64,000 bases of DNA from a bacterium 1xD42-87. Its GTDB lineage: Bacteria > Bacillota > Clostridia > Lachnospirales > Lachnospiraceae. Where the stretch lies: contig RAYM01000018.1 of NCBI GenBank assembly GCA_003611805.1, positions 62,001 through 126,000 on the forward strand, in the 5' to 3' direction. The position numbers and the translations under genes were made by a program. Shown piece after piece: positions 27,087 through 36,121 of the stretch. The notes under the pieces were generated by a model that saw nothing but the letters and a program-made list of their open reading frames with translations, was not told the DNA's origin and ran no database searches. The stretch's first letter is position 1. Every line of letters begins with the position of its first letter.

Positions 27087-27148
27087 CTCCTATCTCCCGT
27101 ATCCCTCCACAGTCAAACCTCATCGATACCCGGAGGAATAAAAACCCC

Positions 27149-27177
27149 TTGACATTTCACCCGCGAAATCCTATAGT
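27149..27177 (+). promoter_or_regulatory. Promoter of the thiT riboswitch transcript
   Basis: Perfect -35 TTGACA (27149-27154), 17-base spacer, -10 TATAGT (27172-27177). Transcription would begin near 27184, about 40 bases before the TPP aptamer. Confidence 0.8.
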
Positions 27178-27221
27178 TAGAAAAGCGGAATAATCCGCCG
27201 CGGTCAAAGCCGCATAACTGA

Positions 27222-27332
27222 ATAACTTGCTAGGGGAGCTTTTGCTGAGATTGAGCCCATATACACAGATTCATCAGGACTCTAACCCTCATTACCTGAT
27301 GCGGTTAGCACCGCCGTAGGGAAGCACACGTA
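27222..27332 (+). ncRNA. TPP riboswitch (THI element)
   Basis: The conserved THI-box elements are in order: AGGGGAGC, then CTGAGAT (27245-27251) of the pyrimidine-sensing arm, then ACCTGATGCGGTTAGCACC (27294-27312) of the pyrophosphate-sensing arm, and GTAGGGAAGC closing the aptamer. The variable P3 stem lies at about 27268-27290. It controls thiT directly downstream; TPP binding should turn expression off. Confidence 0.96.
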
Positions 27333-27381
27333 ACTACTGCCTGTCACAGCATCTTTCGTGCCTTGCCGTATTTACTGTTCC

Positions 27382-27417
27382 CCTCCTTGTTTATTCTAAA
27401 GACAAAGGAGGATTTTT
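27382..27417 (+). promoter_or_regulatory. Expression-platform hairpin covering the thiT ribosome site
   Basis: CCTCCTTGT (27382-27390) pairs with ACAAAGGAGG (27402-27411), which contains the thiT Shine-Dalgarno sequence, and the stem is followed by ATTTTTT. The same hairpin could hide the ribosome site and act as a terminator. Confidence 0.7.
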
Positions 27418-27418
27418 T

Positions 27419-28111
27419 ATGTTCTACACTATTGTTGACGGAACTTATGTTCCCACCACTCTGGGCAACGCGCTGTTAGTCGTACTTCTGGCGGCACTGC
27501 TTGCCGTCGCCGTCGTCTTCGCGAGGCGGTATGCGACCGAACAAAGCCAGAAAGCCGGAGAAACCGCCAACAAGGGCGGAAAACTGACAGTCAAACAACT
27601 CGTCTTCTGCGCCATGTCGATTGCTCTTGGCACCATACTCTCGGAAATCAAAATCATCGACTTCCCCTGGGGCGGCTCGGCGACGCTGCTGTCCATGCTC
27701 ATCATCTGTCTCCCTGGCTATCTCTTCGGGCTGGGCGCAGGTCTGGTGACCGGCGTTGCTTACGGCATCCTGCAGCTCTTAGTCGACCCTTATGTGCTCT
27801 TCCCCATGCAGCTTGTGCTGGATTATCTGCTGGCTTTTGGTTCTTTGGGTCTGTCCGGCATTTTTGCCAGCTCCAAAAACGGTCTGGTCAAAGGATATCT
27901 GACCGGCATTCTCGGCCGCTATGTATTCACGGTGCTCTCCGGCTGGATCTTTTTCGGGGAATACGCGTGGGAGGGCTGGCCGGTGCTGCCCTACTCCCTT
28001 GTGTACAACGGCATCTACATATTTGCCGAGGCGGCGGTCACACTGGTCGTTCTCGCCATTCCTGCCGTGAAAAACGGCATCGGCGCCGTCAAAAAGATGG
28101 CTCTGTCATAA
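27419..28111 (+). CDS. thiT: Thiamine ECF transporter substrate-binding component ThiT
   Basis: ThiT captures thiamine for an ECF transporter. The 230-residue protein has about six core membrane segments, with LVFCAMSIALGTILSEIKI leading into the first, and SMLIICLPGYLFGLGAGLVT and the substrate-site region GVAYGILQLLVDPYVLFPMQ. C-terminal FGEYAWEGWPVLPYSLVYNG is also typical. Compared with usual ThiT (about 190-200 residues) it has an extra N-terminal membrane helix (about 15-35) and a polar linker before the core. ThiT-TPP riboswitch pairing is the standard arrangement. No ECF ATPase genes are adjacent. Confidence 0.93.
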   Translation: MFYTIVDGTYVPTTLGNALLVVLLAALLAVAVVFARRYATEQSQKAGETANKGGKLTVKQLVFCAMSIALGTILSEIKIIDFPWGGSATLLSMLIICLPGYLFGLGAGLVTGVAYGILQLLVDPYVLFPMQLVLDYLLAFGSLGLSGIFASSKNGLVKGYLTGILGRYVFTVLSGWIFFGEYAWEGWPVLPYSLVYNGIYIFAEAAVTLVVLAIPAVKNGIGAVKKMALS

Positions 28112-28145
28112 ACATAAATATATTTTCGGTCTTTTTGTACAAGCT

Positions 28146-28180
28146 AACCCCCACCAGTCAGACCGGTGGGGGTTCCTATT
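28146..28180 (+). terminator. Terminator of thiT
   Basis: AACCCCCACC / GGTGGGGGTT with a short loop, followed by CCTATTTT, 35 bases after the thiT stop. Confidence 0.8.
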
Positions 28181-28271
28181 TTCCATATATTCCAGTTCCC
28201 ATAATCCAATCAGCCCGGAAAAGTTTCCCTTTCCGCCGCGCGGCGAGATCACTCCATTCGCAAAAATCTCC

Positions 28272-28745
28272 CTACGCCGTCATAAACATTTCATATGCGC
28301 TGATCGCCTGCTGCATACGGAAATTGCTGATATCGTTTCCCGCACTGTTTGCGTCAGACGCTGCCACCTGTACAGTCTGCGCACTGTCCGCCGCCTCTTT
28401 CTCCGGCTGTACAGCTCCCGCCGCGTTTTCCCGGTCAAACTTCACCGCCGCATTCTGTGTCCCGTTCGTCTGCACCGCCTCTGCCCCGGCTTGCTCCTGC
28501 GCCGGCTTCATAACCCTTGCCGCATTGCTTCTGCCGCGCCGCATCTGCATTTCCAACATGCCTTTAAAGTCAAGCGTCTGTCCCATCTTTAAGGGATTTT
28601 CGTTCTCCGCCTGCACAAGACCACTGAAATCTGTCTTTTCGTCGAGTACGTTATCCGAAATTCTGGACAGCCTGTTCATGCTTGCCGGGCTTATCGCATT
28701 TATATGATATACATAAGGTTGAAAACTGACTGCTCCGATCATCAT
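28272..28745 (-). CDS. Hypothetical protein, alanine-rich tail
   Basis: A 157-residue soluble protein of unknown function. The N-terminus (IGAVSFQPYVYHINAISPAS) and DFSGLVQAENENPLKMGQTL look structured. About 65-135 is low-complexity, rich in Ala, Gln, Glu and Asn. The C-terminal FRMQQAISAYEMFMT is a predicted amphipathic helix. There is no signal peptide. The overall plan recalls small proteins with short flagellar or export-type terminal helices, but no motif supports a name. The ribosome site GAGGG is modest. It is a single gene converging on the thiT terminator. Confidence 0.5.
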   Translation of the reverse strand: MMIGAVSFQPYVYHINAISPASMNRLSRISDNVLDEKTDFSGLVQAENENPLKMGQTLDFKGMLEMQMRRGRSNAARVMKPAQEQAGAEAVQTNGTQNAAVKFDRENAAGAVQPEKEAADSAQTVQVAASDANSAGNDISNFRMQQAISAYEMFMTA

Positions 28746-29068
28746 AGCCGATTCCCTCTCTGCTGCTGTTTACATGAAATTTTTCACTGCCGAAACTGAT
28801 CCGACTTCCTATCAACTATCATAGAACTTCCTGCCGAAATATACAAGACTAAATTTTTCACTCCACATAATTCCCACAGGCCGGCAGTCAGCGGCGGCGC
28901 CAGACGGCTATATCAAATTTGACGCCGGTTATCATCTGTCGCGATCCACGATCTCTATGCCCACCGCCCCATCTCCTGCTTCATCATCTTTACATTCCTG
29001 TAAATTCTCGAAACAATCCAGACATTCAAAAGCCCGTCAAAGATGAGGAAGAAACCTTCACATTCGTC
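28746..29068. other. Intergenic region with a short in-frame coding remnant
   Basis: 323 bases without a confident gene. On the minus strand, directly after the VanZ-like stop and in the same frame, 36 codons read through FFLIFDGLLNVWIVSRIYRN to a stop near 28957. This looks like a membrane-protein tail, but has no ATG or ribosome site near its beginning. It may be the lost C-terminus of the preceding gene or a small TTG-start gene. The rest shows no clear terminator. Confidence 0.35.
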
Positions 29069-29566
29069 TTAATCTTTTTCAGTAAACCTTCCATCGCAAA
29101 GCCCCCTTCTCTTCCCTCTCCAAAACTGCATCAGGCGGTAAATACCAAAACCGAGGGATGCACCGACACAGTTCAATAAAAGATCATCCACATCAAAAGC
29201 GCCAAAGGCGCTGAAAAGCTGAAACATTTCGATTCCCAGCACGAACACAAAGGCGTTTAAGAGCATCACAAGAAACCGCTCCCCATCCTTCGCAACGTGG
29301 GGAAAGAGAAATCCAAACGGCACAAACACCAGCACATTGCCCGCGAGATTCTCCACACTGTTCAATTTATACGAATAATCTATATACATTTTTATTGTTT
29401 TAAAAGGCTTGAAATTCGCCGTGCCCAACCCCTCAAATATGACGCCCCTGCGCCACGAAGCCGCAATTTTCAGAAGCTCCTCATAGGGATATTTGAAGAT
29501 GATGACCTTTATGACAACCAAAATGTAGATAGCAAAAAAGAGTTTCCACCAGTTTCTTTTTTGCAC
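29069..29566 (-). CDS. VanZ-like membrane protein
   Basis: A 165-residue protein with about four membrane segments. NLAGNVLVFVPFGFLFPHV and the later EMFQLFSAFGAFDVDDLLLN, followed by GASLGFGIYRL, are the hallmarks of the VanZ fold. Its founding member gives low-level teicoplanin resistance; most homologues have no known role. The gene is just downstream of the AI-2E family gene on the same strand, 22 bases away. The C-terminus may be shortened: the reading frame continues after the stop with plausible membrane-protein residues. Confidence 0.85.
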   Translation of the reverse strand: MQKRNWWKLFFAIYILVVIKVIIFKYPYEELLKIAASWRRGVIFEGLGTANFKPFKTIKMYIDYSYKLNSVENLAGNVLVFVPFGFLFPHVAKDGERFLVMLLNAFVFVLGIEMFQLFSAFGAFDVDDLLLNCVGASLGFGIYRLMQFWRGKRRGLCDGRFTEKD

Positions 29567-29588
29567 GCGCGTTCTCCCCGCTGTCTAC

Positions 29589-30887
29589 TCATGATTTCGA
29601 TTTTTTCTTATCTATAATCTTCCTGATAATCAACGGCTCTTCCAATTTAATCTGAGAAGCTTCATGCAGCTGCTCCCTTACCGCTTTCTCCTGCTCTGTC
29701 TCCTGTCTGTAGATATCTTTCGTCTCTCTCTCGTACTCCTCCACAACCGCCATATCATCCGGGCGGATCTTTCTAAAGTGGTTAAAGCCCGCCGTCAGAA
29801 TGCGCAGACTCTGTCTTGTCGTATCAAACGCGCCCTCCTCGTAAAGGTTCACGAGGATAATACCGATCGGCACGGCGAGAATCATTCCAAGCACGCCTGC
29901 CATACGGTAGCCGATATAGAGCAGAAACAACGTCGGTATGGCGTCCATTCCCATGGAATCTCCCACGATTTTCGGCTGAATCACCTGACGCACAAGCTGC
30001 CCAAACAGCCAGATGGCAACCAATCCAAACATCATCCTGTAATTTTCCGAGAGCAGTTCAATAATCGCCCATGGCACCATCACTGTACCCGTTCCGAATA
30101 CCGGCAGAAAATCCAGAATCGCAATGCCGAATGCAACCAGAAAGGCGTAATCCACGCCGAGAATTATCAGCCCGATCACGAGCAGAAGATAGATCCAGCA
30201 CTCGATTTTAAACTGCGCCCTGAAATACCCACCGACCGCGTTCCGAAAACTCCTGCGGATCAGATCGAAATGATACCGCACCGAAGCCGGAATCACTTTC
30301 TCCGCCGCTGCTGCCATATATCCTTTATCCGCTACAAAAAAGTAAGCCGAAAGCAGACACATCACCACACCCAGAAAAATATCGGGGATCTGTTTCGCCA
30401 CGTTTCCCACCGCCTTGAAAGAAGGCAGCTCGATTTTGCCCATCATATTACTCATATAATCCCCCATTTCCAGGATTATATTATCAATCGTAGCCTGCAT
30501 ATCCGCCGGCATCCTGTCATAGACACCCTGCAGATTTGCCCCCACCTTGTTGAGCTCCGCCAGAATGGTATTCCAGATATCGGGCAGCTCATTGATAAAA
30601 TTAACGCCTTCCCTGACCAGCTTGGCAATCAGCATATAAACCAGCAGAACCACCGCTGCCAGCACCGCGACGATCACCACCGCCGACATTGCCTTTCTCT
30701 TCACTTTCAGTTTCTCTTCAAAAAAGCGCACCACGGGAGACGCAATCAGCGAAATGAGCCAGCCCAGAATGAACGGCATAAAAAACCAAATCAGTCTTGG
30801 GAGAAGAAAAATGCATAAAAGCACTGCCGCAAGTGCGGTAAACAGATTCAGCGTTACTTTGAAATATATCTTTAAAGCTCTTCTCAT
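29589..30887 (-). CDS. AI-2E family transporter (YtvI/PerM-like)
   Basis: A 432-residue membrane protein of the AI-2E/UPF0118 family. Two N-terminal membrane segments (about 12-75) are followed by a long helical soluble stretch (about 85-165, including ELPDIWNTILAELNKVGANL), then six or so C-terminal segments. The family signature is LDFLPVFGTGTVMVPWAI and LVRQVIQPKIVGDSMGMDAI. Relatives include sporulation protein YtvI and cation or small-molecule exporters; function is not fixed by sequence. The charged C-terminus is cytoplasmic. Confidence 0.88.
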   Translation of the reverse strand: MRRALKIYFKVTLNLFTALAAVLLCIFLLPRLIWFFMPFILGWLISLIASPVVRFFEEKLKVKRKAMSAVVIVAVLAAVVLLVYMLIAKLVREGVNFINELPDIWNTILAELNKVGANLQGVYDRMPADMQATIDNIILEMGDYMSNMMGKIELPSFKAVGNVAKQIPDIFLGVVMCLLSAYFFVADKGYMAAAAEKVIPASVRYHFDLIRRSFRNAVGGYFRAQFKIECWIYLLLVIGLIILGVDYAFLVAFGIAILDFLPVFGTGTVMVPWAIIELLSENYRMMFGLVAIWLFGQLVRQVIQPKIVGDSMGMDAIPTLFLLYIGYRMAGVLGMILAVPIGIILVNLYEEGAFDTTRQSLRILTAGFNHFRKIRPDDMAVVEEYERETKDIYRQETEQEKAVREQLHEASQIKLEEPLIIRKIIDKKKSKS

Positions 30888-30946
30888 AAGCTCTCCTCCG
30901 AATCGTAATTTTCACACGCGCCCCGCTGTCCGCGATCCCGTGTCCC

Positions 30947-31543
30947 TTACAATTCTGTATTTTCTGCCATTTTATCCAGCAACTCGTATATCTCTTCCCT
31001 TCCCTGTTTATTCAGCGAAGAATAAGGTATGACAACTGTGTCATCTGCTACGTCAAGTGTGTCACAAATCAGTTTCAACTGTTTTGCCACCTGACTTCTC
31101 TTGATTTTATCCAGTTTTGTGGCGATAATAACCGGCTGGTACCCCCGGTCCAGAATCCAGTCGTACATAATCCGATCATTCTCCGAGGGCGCATGCCTGA
31201 TATCCACCAGGAGAAACACGGCGCGGATCTGTTTTGACTGGTGCAGATAATCCTCGATCATCTTACCCCACGTCGCCTTTACCTTCTCGTTAGCGGTAGC
31301 GTAGCCGTAACCGGGTAAATCCACGAAATACATCTCATTGTTGATATTATAGTAATTGATGGTCTGCGTCTTGCCCGGCGAGGAGCTTGTGCGTGCCAGC
31401 GACTTGCGGTTCATCAGACCGTTGATCAGCGAGGACTTCCCCACATTACTCTTTCCCGCAAAGGCAAACTCCGGCAAAGTATTCTCGGGAAGTTTGCTGG
31501 TGACACCGCACACCGTCTCCAAATTTACATTTCTTATAACCAT
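30947..31543 (-). CDS. engB: Ribosome biogenesis GTPase EngB (YsxC/YihA)
   Basis: An essential GTPase for assembly of the large ribosomal subunit. The start chosen is MVIRNVNLE (31543) behind AAAAGGA, giving 198 residues, normal for the family. G1 is FAGKSNVGKSSLINGL, G2 falls in SSPGKTQTIN, G3 is DLPGYGYA, G4 is TKLDKIKR, and G5 is PYSSLNKQG. It is the last gene of the tig-clpP-clpX-lon block, an arrangement common in Firmicutes. A longer start ten codons upstream is possible but lacks a better ribosome site. Confidence 0.95.
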   Translation of the reverse strand: MVIRNVNLETVCGVTSKLPENTLPEFAFAGKSNVGKSSLINGLMNRKSLARTSSSPGKTQTINYYNINNEMYFVDLPGYGYATANEKVKATWGKMIEDYLHQSKQIRAVFLLVDIRHAPSENDRIMYDWILDRGYQPVIIATKLDKIKRSQVAKQLKLICDTLDVADDTVVIPYSSLNKQGREEIYELLDKMAENTEL

Positions 31544-31610
31544 TTGTCCTTTTCTCCTCCGACCGGACGCCATCTCATGTCATACGTTCCGGCGTCATAC
31601 GGCATTTCAC

Positions 31611-34010
31611 TCATTTCGCAGATTCCTGCTTCTGCTTCAGCAGGGCAAGATCCGCCACCTCTTCCATCGTCCCCACAAAGAGAATCTCCAGACCCTCCTT
31701 GATCTCTTCCGAAATCTCCTCAATATCCTTCTCGTTCTCCTTCGGCACAAGGACCGTTTTTACTTCCGCCATCTTAGCCGCCAGTATCTTTTCCTTCAGT
31801 CCACCGATGGGAAGAACCCTGCCCCGCAAAGTGACTTCTCCGGTCATTGCCAGATCTGCCCGCACAGGCGTATGCGTCACCGCCGACAAAAGAGCCGTCG
31901 CCATGGTAATGCCCGCGGAAGGACCGTCCTTCGGCACGGCGCCCTCCGGTATATGGATATGAAAATCTTTCTTTTTATAGAAGTTCTCCGCGACTTTATA
32001 TTTCCCGCTGACAGAACGCACATAGCTTAACGCTGTCCGGGCGGACTCCTTCATCACGTCTCCCATCTGACCAGTTAAGTCAATTTTCCCTTCCCCTGGC
32101 ATCACATTGACTTCGATCTGGAGTGTGTCTCCGCCAACACTGGTCCATGCAAGCCCTCTGACAATACCGACCTCCGGCTTTTCATTGATCTTATCCTGCC
32201 TGTACTTCGGTTTCCCGAGATAATGCTCCAGCTTATCCGGCGTTATATTTACCTCTTCGGTCAATTTCTGTTTCCGGCGGTCGAAGATCGCCCTCGCCTC
32301 CTTCCGGCATACCGCGCCGATCTGACGTTCCAGACTTCTGACGCCCGCCTCTCTCGTGTAGAAGCGCACGATATCGCGGACCGCCTCGTCGGAAAAAGCA
32401 ATCTCACCCTCTCTGATCCCATTTTTCTGAAACGCCTTCGCCACCAGATGTTCTCTGGCAATATGGAATTTCTCGTTGGCGGTGTAACTGTTCACCTCTA
32501 TGATTTCCATGCGGTCAAGCAGCGGGCGCGGTATCCCGTCGCGGCTGTTTGCGGTTGCGATGAAAAACACCTCCGACAGATCAATGGGTATCTCCACATA
32601 ATGATCCCGGAACGCATGGTTTTGCTCCCCGTCGAGCACCTCCAGCAGCGCGGACGCGGGATCTCCCTTGTAATCGCTGCCGAGTTTATCAATCTCATCC
32701 AAAAGCATCAGCGGATTTTTGACGCCTGCCTGCTTAACCGCCGCCACAACGCGCCCCGGCATGGCACCCACATAAGTTTTGCGGTGCCCCCTGATCTCCG
32801 CCTCATCGCGCACGCCGCCGAGACAAATCCGCACATATTTCCTCTTAAGCGCCTCCGCCACACTCTTCGCCACAGAAGTTTTTCCCGTGCCGGGAGGTCC
32901 CACCAGACAGATGATCTGACTGCCCGCCTTGCCGGTCAGCATCCTGACTGCAAGAAATTCCAGCATCCGTTCCTTCACCTTTTCCAGACCGTAATGCTGC
33001 TCGTTTAAAATCTTTTCCGCCCCTTCCAAATCTCTGCTGTCTCTGGACGCCTTGTCCCATGGAAGCTCCAGAAGCGTCTCGATATAAGCGCGTTCCACCG
33101 CGCTCTCCGAACCGCTGCCAGCCACATTTTTATACCGCTTAATCTCCTTACGGATTTTTTCTTTGACCTCCGGCGTCGCTTTCAGCTTCTCCGCCTCCGC
33201 CAGAAACTGCTCCACGTCGGAGTCGGTGTTGTTTTCTCCCAGCTCTTCTTTGATATACTGCATCTGCTCCCGCAAAATATAGTCGCGCTGGTTCTTATCA
33301 ATCCGCTGCCTGATGTTCTTTGCCAGATCACTTTTGATGCGGATCACCTCCACCTCCCGGGTGAGTATCTCCGTCAAAATTGAAAACCGCTCCCGCACCG
33401 ATATCGCGCTCAGAATCTTCTGCTTATCGGCAATCGGCAGGGGCATATTGATGGTGATGCTGTCTAAAAGCTTTCCCAGCTCCATGCCCTCTTCTATCTG
33501 ATCCTGCACTGCCTTGCCTACTTTAGGGAAACAGGCGCCATATGCTTCCAGCGCCTCCTTGACCGTTCTGGTCATTGCCTCTGCCGTTATCTCGTCAATA
33601 TCCGACCTGTCGTCCCTCTCATACGACACCTGCGTCATTATCCCGTTCGCAGTCCGGGAAAGCCCATGAATGCGAGCTCTGGAGACCCCTTCCACCAACA
33701 CGCGCAGAACATGCTCGGGCAGCTTACTGACCTGTCTGATCAACGTAACGGTTCCAACATCATAAATATCTTCCATCCCGGGCTCTTCCTTACCCGGGTC
33801 CTTCTGACTGACCACAAGCAGCCGCTGATCGCCCAACATCGCCTGCTCCACGGAAGACATGGAGGTCTCCCTGCTGAGATCGAAATGAATCACCATGCCC
33901 GGCAGAATCGTAAGACCCCTGAGAGTCACCGCAGGAAGGGTATCTTCCTGCAAAAGGGAAATCGTGTCCGCACTCCCCCTGCCGTTCTCCAGTTGATTCC
34001 AGTTATCCAT
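31611..34010 (-). CDS. lon: ATP-dependent protease Lon
   Basis: A cytoplasmic AAA+ serine protease that degrades damaged and regulatory proteins. From MDNWNQLE (34010, behind AAAGGG) it has 799 residues, the normal LonA size. The N-terminal substrate domain starts with LPAVTLRGLTILPGMVIHFD. The AAA+ module has Walker A GPPGTGKTSVAKS, Walker B LMLLDEIDKLG and sensor TANSRDG. The protease domain has the catalytic Ser in PKDGPSAGITMAT and Lys in GGLKEKILAAKMA. It is complete. Transcribed with clpX upstream, across an intergenic hairpin. Confidence 0.97.
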   Translation of the reverse strand: MDNWNQLENGRGSADTISLLQEDTLPAVTLRGLTILPGMVIHFDLSRETSMSSVEQAMLGDQRLLVVSQKDPGKEEPGMEDIYDVGTVTLIRQVSKLPEHVLRVLVEGVSRARIHGLSRTANGIMTQVSYERDDRSDIDEITAEAMTRTVKEALEAYGACFPKVGKAVQDQIEEGMELGKLLDSITINMPLPIADKQKILSAISVRERFSILTEILTREVEVIRIKSDLAKNIRQRIDKNQRDYILREQMQYIKEELGENNTDSDVEQFLAEAEKLKATPEVKEKIRKEIKRYKNVAGSGSESAVERAYIETLLELPWDKASRDSRDLEGAEKILNEQHYGLEKVKERMLEFLAVRMLTGKAGSQIICLVGPPGTGKTSVAKSVAEALKRKYVRICLGGVRDEAEIRGHRKTYVGAMPGRVVAAVKQAGVKNPLMLLDEIDKLGSDYKGDPASALLEVLDGEQNHAFRDHYVEIPIDLSEVFFIATANSRDGIPRPLLDRMEIIEVNSYTANEKFHIAREHLVAKAFQKNGIREGEIAFSDEAVRDIVRFYTREAGVRSLERQIGAVCRKEARAIFDRRKQKLTEEVNITPDKLEHYLGKPKYRQDKINEKPEVGIVRGLAWTSVGGDTLQIEVNVMPGEGKIDLTGQMGDVMKESARTALSYVRSVSGKYKVAENFYKKKDFHIHIPEGAVPKDGPSAGITMATALLSAVTHTPVRADLAMTGEVTLRGRVLPIGGLKEKILAAKMAEVKTVLVPKENEKDIEEISEEIKEGLEILFVGTMEEVADLALLKQKQESAK

Positions 34011-34102
34011 AAAATCATCCCTTTGCAATTTCTTATTTAGTCAGAAACGCCGCCAAGGTTCTGGCGACGCTTATCTTCTTTGTTTATATCTCAATGCATT
34101 GT

Positions 34103-34160
34103 CAATTCAACTCACCCGACTGGGGCTGCGAAGCAGTCCTCGCAATCGAATTTGTTCGAT
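34103..34160. repeat. Intergenic hairpin repeat after clpX
   Basis: Immediately after the clpX stop. GGGGCTGC-GAA-GCAGTCCTC forms a hairpin followed by GCAATCGAA. The same layout, with other stem bases, follows etfA at 58445-58475, where the sequence CTCGCAATCGAA is identical. Confidence 0.55.
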
Positions 34161-34163
34161 TTA

Positions 34164-35423
34164 TTATTTTGCCTGCAACAATCTGTCGCGGTATCTGACA
34201 AGCGGTTTCTCCTCGCCGTCCACCGCCTTCTTCGTCAAGATGCATTCCGCAATGCTGTCGTCCGAAGGAATCTCATACATCACGTCCATCATCACTTTCT
34301 CCACGATGGAACGCAGTCCCCTCGCACCCGTTTTTCTTTCATGGGCGAGCTTTGCAATCTCAACCACCGCGTCATCCTCCACGGAAAGCTTCACCTCATC
34401 AAACGCGAAAAGCTTCTTATACTGCTTGATCAGAGCATTCTTCGGCTCCTTCAAAATGCGGACCAGCGCCTCCTCGTCCAGTCCGTCCAGCGCCACCGTC
34501 ACCGGCACGCGACCGATAAACTCAGGAATCAGCCCGAACTTCATCAGATCCTGCGGCGTGACTTCTTTCAGGATCGCGCCGATCTCCTTGCCGCTCTTCT
34601 CCGCCACCTGCGCGTTAAAGCCGATGGAATGACGGTCCAGACGTTCCTCGACAATCTTTTCCAGCCCGTCAAACGCGCCCCCGCAGATAAAAAGGATATT
34701 GGACGTGTCGATCTGCAAAAGCTCCTGATGCGGGTGCTTTCTGCCTCCCTGCGGCGGCACGCTTGCCACCGTACCCTCGATGATCTTTAAAAGCGCCTGC
34801 TGCACGCCCTCGCCCGATACATCTCTGGTAATGGACACGTTTTCCCCTTTTTTTGTGATCTTGTCAATCTCATCGATATAAATGATGCCGTACTGTGCCC
34901 GGTCGATATCGTAATCCGCCGCCTGAATCAGCTTGAGCAGGATGTTCTCCACATCCTCGCCCACATAACCAGCCTCCGTCAAAGTCGTGGCGTCCGCGAT
35001 CGCAAAGGGTACGTTTATGATCTTCGCCAGCGTCTGCGCCAGATATGTCTTACCGGAGCCTGTAGGACCGATCATAATGATATTACTCTTCTGCAGCTCT
35101 ACCTCATCGTCGTCATCCTTGGGCGCCATCACCCTTTTATAATGATTATAGACGGAAACCGCCATCACCTTTTTTGCCTCTTCCTGACCGATCACATACT
35201 CGTCAAGAAAACTTTTGATCTCCACCGGCTTTAAGAGGTTGATCTCCATCTCCTCTGTTTCCGGATCGTCCTCATACTCTTCCTCTATGATGTCCGCGCA
35301 GATATCCACGCACTCATCACAGATATAGACGCCGCCGGGACCGGCAATCATCTTCTTGACCTGATCCTGCGTCTTATTGCAAAACGAACACCTTACTTTT
35401 TCCTCAGAAATCTTCCCTGCCAT
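34164..35423 (-). CDS. clpX: ATP-dependent Clp protease, ATP-binding subunit ClpX
   Basis: The AAA+ unfoldase that feeds ClpP. From [10 protein letters not shown] (35423, behind GAGG) it has 419 residues. The N-terminal zinc domain has [11 protein letters not shown] and [10 protein letters not shown] (four Cys). The AAA+ domain shows Walker [14 protein letters not shown], Walker [11 protein letters not shown], the pore-loop region and IGF/ClpP-binding region ([10 protein letters not shown]), and sensor 2 in TGARGLRSI. Normal length and complete. Gene order clpP-clpX-lon supports joint control. Confidence 0.97.
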   Translation of the reverse strand: MAGKISEEKVRCSFCNKTQDQVKKMIAGPGGVYICDECVDICADIIEEEYEDDPETEEMEINLLKPVEIKSFLDEYVIGQEEAKKVMAVSVYNHYKRVMAPKDDDDEVELQKSNIIMIGPTGSGKTYLAQTLAKIINVPFAIADATTLTEAGYVGEDVENILLKLIQAADYDIDRAQYGIIYIDEIDKITKKGENVSITRDVSGEGVQQALLKIIEGTVASVPPQGGRKHPHQELLQIDTSNILFICGGAFDGLEKIVEERLDRHSIGFNAQVAEKSGKEIGAILKEVTPQDLMKFGLIPEFIGRVPVTVALDGLDEEALVRILKEPKNALIKQYKKLFAFDEVKLSVEDDAVVEIAKLAHERKTGARGLRSIVEKVMMDVMYEIPSDDSIAECILTKKAVDGEEKPLVRYRDRLLQAK

Positions 35424-35455
35424 TTCAATCCTCATTTCAAAATCATAATATCACC

Positions 35456-36052
35456 CTAGCCCTCGGTGCTGGCATGACTGGTGATAATACGGTCAATCAG
35501 TCCATAGGCAAGCGCCTCTTCCGCGCTCTTCCAGTTGTCTCTCTCCGTGTCCGCCATGATTACTTCAAAATCCTGCCCCGTATTCTGCGCCATAATCCTT
35601 GCCATCTTTTCCTTGGTGGCAAGGATATGCTTCGCCGTGATCTCAATTTCGGTAGCCTGCCCCTGCGCGCCGCCCGCCGGCTGATGAATCATAATCTCCG
35701 CATTCGGCAAGGCCATTCTCTTGCCCTTCGCGCCGCCCGCCAAAAGGAAAGCACCCATGCTTGCCGCCATACCGATGCAGACGGTGGACACATCGCATTT
35801 GATAAACTGCATGGTGTCATAAATCGCCATACCCGCAGTAATCACACCGCCGGGGCTGTTAATGTAAAGGTTGATATCTTTCTCAGGATCCTCGGACTCC
35901 AGAAAAAGGAGCTGCGCCACGATCACGCTAGCGCTCGCGTCATTTACTTCCTCGCCCAGAAAGATGATTCTCTCCTTCAACAGTCTGGAATAAATATCAT
36001 AGGAACGTTCACCTTTAGACGTCTGTTCAATGACATAAGGTATCAAAGCCAT
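35456..36052 (-). CDS. clpP: ATP-dependent Clp protease proteolytic subunit ClpP
   Basis: The serine peptidase barrel that works with ClpX. It has 198 residues with the normal start ([20 protein letters not shown]). The catalytic Ser is in [16 protein letters not shown], the His in [15 protein letters not shown], and the Asp in the [15 protein letters not shown] segment. [18 protein letters not shown] is the oxyanion region. It lies between tig and clpX with spacings of about 70 and 30 bases. Complete. Confidence 0.97.
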   Translation of the reverse strand: MALIPYVIEQTSKGERSYDIYSRLLKERIIFLGEEVNDASASVIVAQLLFLESEDPEKDINLYINSPGGVITAGMAIYDTMQFIKCDVSTVCIGMAASMGAFLLAGGAKGKRMALPNAEIMIHQPAGGAQGQATEIEITAKHILATKEKMARIMAQNTGQDFEVIMADTERDNWKSAEEALAYGLIDRIITSHASTEG

Positions 36053-36121
36053 GTATTACACCTCCATTAAATAAAATAATCCAATTAACCCGCAGAGCAA
36101 CATACGGCTAAACTGCTACAT

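Noticed and set aside
29664..30818. A 384-codon plus-strand open frame opposite the AI-2E family gene
   Set aside because: Antisense shadow: the minus strand carries the family signature, and the plus-strand protein is a His/Gln/Arg-rich, motif-free sequence.
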